Part shown: positions 1 to 4,538 of the stretch, piece after piece
How the letters are laid out: every line of letters starts with the position of its first letter
Position numbering within the stretch: position 1 is the first letter of the stretch
Origin: an uncultured Clostridia bacterium
GTDB taxonomy: Bacteria > Bacillota > Clostridia > Christensenellales > Borkfalkiaceae
Assembly: GCA_937888935.1 (NCBI GenBank)
Contig: CALARO010000171.1
Coordinates: forward strand, 1 to 12,442
Length of the DNA stretch: 12,442 nucleotides
Reading direction: 5' to 3'
Position numbers and translations under genes: made by a program
The notes under the pieces: model-generated
Databases searched by the model: none
What the model saw: only the letters and a program-made list of their open reading frames with translations
Told to the model about the DNA's origin: nothing

Positions 1-470
1 CGGGGGCGGTTTGCGGCATGGCGGCGGCTTTTAAAGAAGCTTGCGACAATATGCCCGCCAATACGGCGAAGCTTTTAAAGCTGCGCGACGAGCTGATTGC
101 CGGCCTTGAAAAGATACCGCACGGCGCGCTGAACGGAACGAAAGAAAATCGTCTGCCCGGAAACGTGAGTTTCTGTTTCGAAGGGGTAGAGGGCGAAAGT
201 CTGCTGCTTTTGCTGGACGATAAGGGCGTTTGCGCTTCGTCCGGCTCGGCGTGTACTTCGGGTTCGCTCGATCCTTCGCACGTGCTTTTGGCGATCGGCA
301 GACCGCACGAGGTGGCGCACGGGTCGCTGCGGCTTTCGCTTTGCGAAGACAACACGGAAGAAGACGTGAAATACATGATTGAAGTGATCCCCGGAATCAT
401 TGAGTATCTGCGCAGCTTCTCGCCGCTGTGGAAAGAAAAGGTAAGCGGCAAAAAGCCGTTTGTGATCTGA
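1..470 (+). CDS. nifS: Cysteine desulfurase NifS, C-terminal part (5' end outside window)
   Basis: Class V PLP-dependent aminotransferase fold enzyme that removes sulfur from L-cysteine and carries it as a persulfide for Fe-S cluster assembly in the cytoplasm. The reading frame is already open at base 3 (residues GAVCG precede the first ATG at 18), so the start and the PLP-lysine half lie upstream. About 155 residues remain. The catalytic-loop motif SSGSACTSGSLDPSHVL is visible, with the persulfide cysteine at bases 252-254, followed by the family's C-terminal segment (LRLSLCEDNTEEDV, then an amphipathic helix ending SPLWKEK). The next gene, 116 bases on, is the scaffold NifU, the usual partner in Clostridia. 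The 116-base gap shows no terminator, so the two are probably co-transcribed. It is identified with high certainty as a desulfurase; NifS rather than IscS rests on the neighbour and motif style. Confidence 0.95.
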   Translation, partial: GAVCGMAAAFKEACDNMPANTAKLLKLRDELIAGLEKIPHGALNGTKENRLPGNVSFCFEGVEGESLLLLLDDKGVCASSGSACTSGSLDPSHVLLAIGRPHEVAHGSLRLSLCEDNTEEDVKYMIEVIPGIIEYLRSFSPLWKEKVSGKKPFVI

Positions 471-586
471 CGGAATTATGCCGGTTTGCAGCCGGCTGAA
501 ATCAAGGCGAATTAAGGACAGGCCTTTGAAAAAAGACAAGCTTTGCGGGCGGGCAACCGCGGCGCGGGGCAAAAGGAGAAAAAATT

Positions 587-1021
587 ATGGCATTATACAG
601 CGAAAAAGTGATGGATCATTTCAGAAATCCGAGAAACGTGGGCAGCATCGAGAACGCGGACGGCGTTGGCGAAGTGGGCAACGCGAAGTGCGGGGATATT
701 ATGAAAATATACCTGAAAATTGATAACGATATTATCACGGACGTGAAGTTCGAGACGTTCGGGTGCGGCTCGGCGATCGCTTCTTCTTCGATGGCGACGG
801 AAATGATTAAGGGCAAGCCGCTTTCCGAAGCTCTTGCGCTGACGAATAAGGCGGTGGCGGAAGCTCTGGACGGGTTGCCCGCGTATAAGATGCATTGCTC
901 GGTGCTTGCGGAAGAAGCGATTAAGCGCGCGATTAAGGATTACTACGATAAGCACGGGATCGAGTACGATAAATCGCAGTTCCCGGCGGACGAAGATTGC
1001 GACCATTGCGCGATGGTGTAA
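587..1021 (+). CDS. nifU: Fe-S cluster assembly scaffold, Clostridium-type NifU/IscU
   Basis: U-type scaffold of 144 residues on which nascent [2Fe-2S] clusters are built with sulfur delivered by the NifS encoded just upstream. The whole protein is one IscU-like domain: N-terminal YSEKVMDHFRNPRNVG, then the three ligand cysteines Cys35 (in AKCGD, with Asp37), Cys60 (in GCGSAIASSS) and Cys104 (in MHCSVLAEEA, preceded by His103). LPAYKMHC occupies the place of the chaperone-recognition LPPVK motif of IscU. It lacks the C-terminal Nfu domain of true nitrogenase NifU, as expected for the Clostridium-type family. The start is fixed by AAAAGGAG at 571-578, eight bases before the ATG. The C-terminus ends in an extra acidic, cysteine-bearing tail (DCDHCAMV) not needed for the core fold. 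No clear terminator follows; the next feature is a hairpin repeat about 80 bases on. Confidence 0.95.
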   Translation: MALYSEKVMDHFRNPRNVGSIENADGVGEVGNAKCGDIMKIYLKIDNDIITDVKFETFGCGSAIASSSMATEMIKGKPLSEALALTNKAVAEALDGLPAYKMHCSVLAEEAIKRAIKDYYDKHGIEYDKSQFPADEDCDHCAMV

Positions 1022-1100
1022 AGGGAAAATTTAAGGGAAACAGAAAATTTCCGATGAAAGGACGGCTTGTTCGTTTGAAATGTTATTATCAGAAAACAAG

Positions 1101-1160
1101 GCGCGCCCCTCATCCGTCGCCGTTCGGCGACACCTTCCCCCCGGGGGGAAGGCTTTATAA
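1101..1160. repeat. Dispersed double-hairpin repeat, copy A
   Basis: Short copy of a repeat family seen four times in this window. It contains the shared lead GCGCCCCTCATCCGTC, a hairpin GTCGCCG-TT-CGGCGAC (1116-1131), and a 20-base fully self-complementary block CCTTCCCCCCGGGGGGAAGG (1133-1152), then CTTTATAA. The gene-free stretch 1022-1510 holds this copy and copy B and nothing else that I can support. The repeat could act as a weak transcription end for nifU, but there is no proper U-run. Confidence 0.8.
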
Positions 1161-1200
1161 ACGGAAAACAAGGTGCGCCCCTTTATTGAAAATTTCTAAT

Positions 1201-1480
1201 GGAAAATTTCAATAAAAAATGGGTTGCGCCCCTTGATTTTTCAGAAATTTTTTGTCAAAAATATTCAGAAAACCAAAAATGGGCTTCGCCCCTCATCCGT
1301 CCAAAGATTCGCTTTTTCCACCAAGCCGCCGAGATTGCTTTTGAGCAGCAACTCGGCGAGAAAAGCCCCCCGGGGGGAAGGCTATATCAAAGGCGATTAT
1401 TTTAATTTCAAACGGTTTGTTACAGTCCGTTACGAAGCACCCTGTGGGTGCGTTACGAAACGGGCAATGCCCGTTTCCCA
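1201..1480. repeat. Composite dispersed repeat, copy B, with an inserted extra hairpin
   Basis: The largest copy. Bases 1204-1300 match 7583-7700 closely: an AT-rich lead, TTCAGAAATTTTT, AAAAATATTCAGAAAACC, then CCCCTCATCCGTCC. The usual small hairpin is degenerate (CAAAGATTCGCTTTTTCC). In place of the normal junction to the C6G6 palindrome there is an extra module, 1325-1366, with its own stem: GCCGAG/CTCGGC and TTGCT/AGCAA around a 7-base loop, one bulged A. The palindrome core CCCCCCGGGGGG and GGCTATATCAAAGGC follow. The tail holds two further perfect hairpins, GCACCC-TGT-GGGTGC (1437-1451) and GAAACGGGC-AAT-GCCCGTTTC (1457-1477). Open frames through here are repeat-derived and not believable genes. 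Confidence 0.75.
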
Positions 1481-1510
1481 AAAAAGTAAGACTTGAAAAA
1501 AGTTGGATGG

Positions 1511-1557
1511 GGAAGAAAAGAGTATTGAATCAAACTGATTCAATACTCTTTTCTTCC
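1511..1557. terminator. Perfect 22-bp inverted repeat overlapping the repressor stop codon; possible bidirectional terminator
   Basis: Bases 1511-1532 and 1536-1557 are exact reverse complements around the 3-base loop AAC, a 22-bp stem without mismatch. The stop codon (1540-1542) and last seven codons of the minus-strand repressor gene lie inside the stem. The arm is AT-rich with a CTCTTTTCTTCC 3' side, and on the minus strand a T6 run follows about a dozen bases later, so it can work as an intrinsic terminator for the repressor. It is less GC-rich and longer than a standard terminator. Confidence 0.6.
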
Positions 1558-1743
1558 TAATAAATAGTCGGTGGTTACGTCGAAAAAATCGGCAAGCAAA
1601 ATTAAAGTTTCGTAGTCAGGGCGCGCTTTGTCGGTTTCATAGCGCGTATAATTCACTCTTGATATACCTAACGCATCGGCTAATTTTTCTTGCGTTAATC
1701 CGTACGATTTTCTCAATTCTTTTAGTTTTTTTCCTAAATTCAT
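1540..1743 (-). CDS. Small XRE/Cro-type helix-turn-helix repressor
   Basis: DNA-binding regulator of 67 residues consisting of a single HTH_3/XRE domain. The signature runs GLTQEKLADALGISRVNYTRYETDK (residues 15-39), followed by the family's C-terminal helices PDYETLILLADFFDVTTDYLLGR. Nothing is left for a sensor or protease domain. The start at 1743 is chosen because GGGGGAT (minus strand) stands eight bases upstream and MNLGKKLKELR begins the domain exactly; a longer frame opening at 1809 would overlap the promoter of the divergent gene. The gene faces away from two small unknown genes across a 100-bp region holding four TGTAC boxes, so it very likely represses that promoter and perhaps itself. 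Such repressors are typical of mobile or plasmid/phage-derived cassettes. The identity of the family is certain; the operator assignment is inferred. Confidence 0.92.
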   Translation of the reverse strand: MNLGKKLKELRKSYGLTQEKLADALGISRVNYTRYETDKARPDYETLILLADFFDVTTDYLLGRKEY

Positions 1744-1764
1744 AATTTTATCCCCCTTTTTTAC

Positions 1765-1793
1765 TTGACATTGTACACAATATGTACTATAAT
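1765..1793 (+). promoter_or_regulatory. Perfect consensus sigma-A promoter of the islet genes
   Basis: TTGACA (1765-1770), a 17-base spacer and TATAAT (1788-1793): both hexamers and the spacing match the consensus exactly. The promoter points to the 126-residue gene starting at 1844, which has AAGGAGAGG at 1831-1839. Such a strong promoter next to a divergent repressor suggests tight repression as the default state. A promoter for the repressor on the other strand is not clear. Confidence 0.9.
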
Positions 1794-1819
1794 TAGGTAA
1801 AATGTACATAAAATGTACA
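1772..1819. promoter_or_regulatory. Four TGTAC boxes in two pairs: likely operator
   Basis: TGTACA at 1772, TGTACT at 1783, TGTACA at 1803 and TGTACA at 1814. The steps are 11, 20 and 11 bases, so each pair is one helical turn apart. The first pair sits between the -35 and -10 elements and the second covers the start of transcription. Three of the boxes are palindromic hexamers. This is the expected arrangement for cooperative dimers of the adjacent XRE repressor; binding itself is inferred. Confidence 0.7.
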
Positions 1820-1843
1820 AAATCAATAAAAAGGAGAGGTTGA

Positions 1844-2224
1844 ATGAAAACGTTGACGATAGAATTTCAATACGGAACGCCGCAAAAGTTTAAAGAAAAT
1901 ATCGTTTGGAATTGGCAATTATGGGGTACGCCGCAAATCGAAAGGGAGCGGATAGTATTTACCAACGAGCTTGGGTGGAAAGCGGTGCTTCTTCCGCAGG
2001 ATGAAGAAAAATGCACGAGCGGCGGGTGCGAAAAAATTTGTAATAATTATGTCGTGCATTTTTTGCCGCCGAACGGAATGCGGTGCGACGAAAAAGATAT
2101 TGAAGACGCAATAGAGAATTTTATTATGAATGTATTGCAAGAATACAAAAAAGATAATTACGAAGATTTAGTTTGGACGGTGGAAGAAAGAAAAGATAAT
2201 AAAAAAGATTTTTTTTTCTTATAA
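1844..2224 (+). CDS. Unrecognised 126-residue protein of the repressor-controlled islet
   Basis: I do not recognise a family. The protein is soluble-looking, with no signal peptide or membrane segment. It begins with a beta-like stretch (MKTLTIEFQY), has a Trp-rich segment VWNWQLWGTP (residues 21-30), a cluster of cysteines (Cys57, Cys62, Cys66, Cys81 in a CTSGGCEKIC...GMRC setting) that could bind metal or form disulfides, then an acidic helix (EKDIEDAIENFIMNVLQEYKK) and a charged tail ending KKDFFFL. The start follows AAGGAGAGG by a good distance. It is the first gene after the consensus promoter and the TGTAC boxes, and 34 bases separate it from the next small gene, so the two are likely one operon. 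The tail is encoded by A6-GA-T9, a homopolymer tract prone to length change. Base composition is much more AT-rich than the flanking genes, consistent with transfer. Confidence 0.8.
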   Translation: MKTLTIEFQYGTPQKFKENIVWNWQLWGTPQIERERIVFTNELGWKAVLLPQDEEKCTSGGCEKICNNYVVHFLPPNGMRCDEKDIEDAIENFIMNVLQEYKKDNYEDLVWTVEERKDNKKDFFFL

Positions 2225-2258
2225 AATAATAAGTTGATTATTAGTTAAGGAGCAATAT

Positions 2259-2471
2259 ATGAGTAGACGAAATAAAATAATCGTTACAATAGTAAGTATA
2301 ATTTTGTTGGTTTTGATTATCAGGGCTTGTTCGCCTGATGAAAAAGTAAATAGTTATGACGGAAAATGCGACACTTGCGGAAGAAAAACAGATCAGCGTT
2401 ATGCCGGGCATGAAATATGTTGGAAGTGTTACGAGAATATGAATAAAGAGTGGTATAAAAATCATAAATAA
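2259..2471 (+). CDS. Small membrane-anchored zinc-ribbon protein, possible lipoprotein
   Basis: Seventy residues. A basic start (MSRRNK) leads into a hydrophobic helix (residues 7-22), then RAC at 22-24, and a C-terminal zinc ribbon with two CxxC knuckles: CDTC (Cys37, Cys40) and CWKC (Cys54, Cys57). The IRAC sequence could be a degenerate lipobox, giving an acylated Cys24; otherwise the helix is a simple anchor with the positive end inside and the ribbon outside. The start follows AAGGAG at 2247-2252. It is the second and last gene of the islet operon, followed by a strong terminator. I do not know its function; the ribbon may be structural or bind a partner. High AT content matches the preceding gene. 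Confidence 0.78.
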   Translation: MSRRNKIIVTIVSIILLVLIIRACSPDEKVNSYDGKCDTCGRKTDQRYAGHEICWKCYENMNKEWYKNHK

Positions 2472-2501
2472 ATTTTATTTATAATTATGATTACTATAAA
2501 A

Positions 2502-2541
2502 GGGGCGGTGTGGATAAGATCCACGCCGCCCCGAGTTTTTT
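2502..2541. terminator. Strong bidirectional intrinsic terminator
   Basis: A 14-bp GC-rich stem (2502-2515 with 2519-2532, one G-T pair) closes on the 3-base loop AAG and is followed on the plus strand by GAGTTTTTT. On the minus strand the same stem is followed by TTTTATAG. It lies between convergent genes, 31 bases after the zinc-ribbon stop and 25 bases after the deacetylase stop, so it serves both. Confidence 0.92.
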
Positions 2542-2565
2542 ACTATTTTTTTGCCTATTTAACGC

Positions 2566-3450
2566 TTATTTTTTGAAATTCTTCGTTTCGCCCGATCGGA
2601 TACATACGATTTCGCCGTTGTATTCTAAATAAATATCTATCAGCGCAGGATTGTACGCGAGCGTTTCTTCCGCGTTCCATTCCAGGCTTTCGTACGCTTT
2701 CGTATAATCGTAAATTTCGCCGTTCGTGGCAAACCATATATCGCCCTTTTCGTCCGCGCTTTTTTTCGCTTCGGCACAGAATTTTTCAAGCAATTCCCAA
2801 TTCTTATTGTTTTCAAACTCGAAACTATGCCCCCACAAATAAAACAGTTTCGGCGCGTGCGCCGAGCAGTATCCTTCGTTCGGGTTCAGCTTTAAAAATT
2901 TATCGAGATACGTGAAAAGCTCGGGGTTGGTGTGGTGCGCCGTGGGCAGCCAATTGTACCAGTCGGCGGGCAGATCGAAACGATCGTTGTCTGCGCCGAG
3001 CGAACGCGAATATTTTATTCCTAAGCCTTTTAAGTACCCGCGAAGCTCTTCGTAGGGTGCGGCGGCGGGCGAAAACCGCGTGATTCCGCTATCGGGGTAC
3101 GCCATGCCGCGGATAATTCTGCCGAATTTTTCTTCGAGCGTTTTGCGGCAGGACAAAATATCTTCGATGACGGCGACGGGCGAGCAAAGTCCCGGGGCTT
3201 TATGCAGCGCGCCGTGGACGGCGATTTCGTGCGGCGAGTTTTTTAAAATTTCCTGCCACTTCGCAAAGGCGATATGCCAGCCGTCGTTTTCGTTATCGGG
3301 AATCAGCGCCGAGTTTAAATTCAGCGTGGCTTTCAAGCCGTATTTATCAATAATTTCAAGCAATTTAAGATCGGCGGTGCAGCCGTCGTCGTAACTCAGC
3401 GTGATCGCTTTGGGTTTGCCGCCCGGAAAGCGCATAAATTTATATTGCAT
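2566..3450 (-). CDS. NodB-type polysaccharide deacetylase family protein, no signal peptide
   Basis: Carbohydrate esterase 4-like protein of 294 residues, expected to remove acetyl groups from an N- or O-acetylated sugar with a divalent metal. Visible motifs: the first motif SYDDG (residues 19-23; catalytic base and metal Asp), the metal-binding HxxxH pair VHGALH (His79, His83), the groove motif RGMAYPDSG (114-122) and a late WGHSFEF (His208). The start at 3450 is used because a consensus promoter lies between it and the longer frame's first ATG at 3573, and GAGGT stands seven bases upstream of it. No signal peptide or membrane helix is present, so either it acts inside the cell or is released unconventionally; the true substrate is unknown. 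It is a single-gene unit, convergent with the islet and divergent from spoIIR. Confidence 0.88.
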   Translation of the reverse strand: MQYKFMRFPGGKPKAITLSYDDGCTADLKLLEIIDKYGLKATLNLNSALIPDNENDGWHIAFAKWQEILKNSPHEIAVHGALHKAPGLCSPVAVIEDILSCRKTLEEKFGRIIRGMAYPDSGITRFSPAAAPYEELRGYLKGLGIKYSRSLGADNDRFDLPADWYNWLPTAHHTNPELFTYLDKFLKLNPNEGYCSAHAPKLFYLWGHSFEFENNKNWELLEKFCAEAKKSADEKGDIWFATNGEIYDYTKAYESLEWNAEETLAYNPALIDIYLEYNGEIVCIRSGETKNFKK

Positions 3451-3470
3451 TTTTTTACCTCGATTTATTA

Positions 3471-3480
3471 TTGTACATTT
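3471..3480 (-). promoter_or_regulatory. Isolated TGTACA box at the deacetylase transcription start
   Basis: On the minus strand AAATGTACAA lies three bases or less after the -10 hexamer of the deacetylase promoter. The same ten bases occur at 1811-1820 as the last operator box of the islet. This suggests the islet repressor could also act here. A single hexamer alone could be chance; the ten-base match and position make it worth recording. Confidence 0.4.
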
Positions 3481-3509
3481 ATTATAGGCGTTAAAAAATA
3501 TTTTGTCAA
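3481..3509 (-). promoter_or_regulatory. Perfect consensus sigma-A promoter of the deacetylase gene
   Basis: Read on the minus strand: TTGACA (3504-3509), 17-base spacer, TATAAT (3481-3486). Transcription would start near 3474, giving a leader of about 25 bases before the ATG at 3450. This fixes the start of the deacetylase gene. Confidence 0.9.
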
Positions 3510-3515
3510 GTGAAC

Positions 3516-3545
3516 GTATAAAAATTTTGTAACTGGGCGATAAAA
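3516..3545 (+). promoter_or_regulatory. Likely sigma-F (forespore) promoter of spoIIR
   Basis: GTATA (3516-3520), a 15-base spacer and GGCGATAAAA (3536-3545). The Bacillus sigma-F consensus is GYWTA-N15-GGNRANANTW; only one -10 position differs (A for T). It lies about 67 bases before spoIIR, a gene known to be sigma-F dependent. Recognition is by eye against the remembered consensus. Confidence 0.55.
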
Positions 3546-3612
3546 TATCTGTCGTTTTTATCGGCGCTTTCACGAGCGGCTTTTATGCACCGATACGGCG
3601 GGAGGACTTTAT

Positions 3613-4224
3613 ATGAAAAAAAATTGCATAACTTTTTTTGCTTCAATCATAATAATTTTGTCGGCACTCGTTTGCACCGCGTTGTTTGCGGGCGCGATCG
3701 GCGGTTCGGAATCGGGGTTCGGCTTCGGCTCGGGCGGCTCGGGCGCGGGCGGTAAAGCGGGCGTAAACGGCGTGACGGCAGAGTACCTGCGGATTCACAT
3801 TCGCGCGGATTCGAACGAAGACGCGGCGCAGAGCGTGAAATACGAAATCCGCGACGAGGTGGTGGATTTTTTGATTCCCGTGCTGGCTACGGCGCGCGAT
3901 AAAGAAGCGGCGAAAGCGGCGATCCGCGAGAATTTCGACGGCATCGAGGCGGCTGCAAACAAGGTGCTTGCCGCGCGCGGGTTTTCGTATCTTGCGAAAG
4001 CCGAGCTGAAAAGAGAAAACTTTCCTTCGCGGGTGTACGACGGCGTGACGTTGCCGGCGGGCGAATACGAGGCATTGATTTTAAATCTCGGCAGCGGTAA
4101 GGGGAATAACTGGTGGTGCGTGGCGTATCCGCCGCTGTGCTTTTCGACGGCGGGCGGCAAAAACGTGGCGTACAAAAGCCTGATTCTTGAAAGAATTGCC
4201 GAATGGAAGGCGCGCGGAAAATAA
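3613..4224 (+). CDS. spoIIR: Stage II sporulation protein R (intercompartment signalling protein)
   Basis: SpoIIR is made in the forespore, exported into the space between the two septal membranes, and triggers the protease SpoIIGA to process pro-sigma-E in the mother cell. This copy has 203 residues: an export helix (residues 7-30), a Gly/Ser-rich linker (30-52), then the SpoIIR domain. Diagnostic stretches are LRIHIRADSNEDAAQSVKYEIRDEV (59-83), FPSRVYDG (137-144), LPAGEYEAL (148-156) and GNNWWCVAYPPLCF (164-177). The start follows GGGAGGAC at 3600-3607, six bases away. The Gly-rich linker between anchor and domain is longer than I expect for the family. It stands alone behind a likely sigma-F promoter. 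Its presence marks the organism as an endospore former, at least genetically. No clear terminator follows. Confidence 0.96.
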   Translation: MKKNCITFFASIIIILSALVCTALFAGAIGGSESGFGFGSGGSGAGGKAGVNGVTAEYLRIHIRADSNEDAAQSVKYEIRDEVVDFLIPVLATARDKEAAKAAIRENFDGIEAAANKVLAARGFSYLAKAELKRENFPSRVYDGVTLPAGEYEALILNLGSGKGNNWWCVAYPPLCFSTAGGKNVAYKSLILERIAEWKARGK

Positions 4225-4302
4225 GGGCGTGCGGAACGAAAACGGCTGTGCGACGGCGAAAAAACGGTTGTGCGGCGGCGCGAAAAAAATTAAATAAAGT
4301 AC

Positions 4303-4332
4303 GAATAAAAGCGGCAATCTTCTTACATACTG
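4303..4332 (+). promoter_or_regulatory. Likely sigma-G (late forespore) promoter of sleB-ypeB
   Basis: GAATA (4303-4307), an 18-base spacer and CATACTG (4326-4332). The remembered sigma-G consensus is GNATR-N18-CATNHTA; only the last -10 base differs. sleB-ypeB is under sigma-G in Bacillus subtilis. Transcription would start near 4339, inside the left arm of the inverted-repeat element, leaving a leader of about 200 bases. Confidence 0.55.
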
Positions 4333-4497
4333 ATAGAGCGCGTTACCCCTGACGCTGAAAGCATCTTTTGGTATATTTTTCGCATAACTGTGTTGCTTGT
4401 CGGTTGAATACGTCGGTGTATTCGCCCTCCGCGCGCCTTGTTATGCAAAAAATCTACTCAAAATCTGCAAACAGGGCAGGGAAAACGCGCTCTATCA
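4331..4497 (+). other. Nested inverted-repeat element in the sleB leader (structured RNA or MITE-like)
   Basis: A perfect 14-bp inverted repeat, TGATAGAGCGCGTT (4331-4344) and its complement (4484-4497), encloses 139 bases. Inside are CCCTG (4347-4351) with CAGGG (4477-4481), GCATAAC (4382-4388) with GTTATGC (4440-4446), flanked by T5 (4376-4380) and A5 (4448-4452), and a hairpin GAATAC-N6-GTATTC (4406-4423). All are nested in the right order, so one RNA could fold into a long multi-part rod. The gene-free stretch 4225-4538 otherwise holds the sigma-G promoter, a degenerate tandem ACGGYTGTGCGRCGGCG repeat (4241-4280) and the sleB ribosome binding site. I see no match to a riboswitch I know. 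Confidence 0.7.
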
Positions 4498-4538
4498 AAC
4501 CGACGGACGAAAAAGGCGGACGTCAAGGAGAGAAAAGG

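Noticed and set aside
1199..1496. Two plus-strand frames of 68 and 90 residues in the gap after nifU
   Set aside because: Both run through the hairpin repeat and translate its palindromes; no conserved protein features.
1022..1540. A CRISPR array or tRNA gene in the repeat-rich gap
   Set aside because: Repeats are not evenly spaced direct repeats, and no cloverleaf-like sequence was found.
4241..4280. Tandem ACGGCTGTGCGACGGCG / ACGGTTGTGCGGCGGCG as a CRISPR-like or satellite repeat
   Set aside because: Only two degenerate units with almost no spacer; no array.
4353..4366. CGCTGAAAGCATCT resembles a conserved segment near the 3' end of 23S rRNA
   Set aside because: From memory the match is only about 14 bases, does not extend either way, and the surrounding pairings differ from the rRNA; likely chance.
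4225..4538. A c-di-AMP (ydaO-type) riboswitch upstream of the cell wall hydrolase gene
   Set aside because: Such riboswitches often precede wall hydrolases, but the conserved core sequences I remember are not present and the pairing layout differs.
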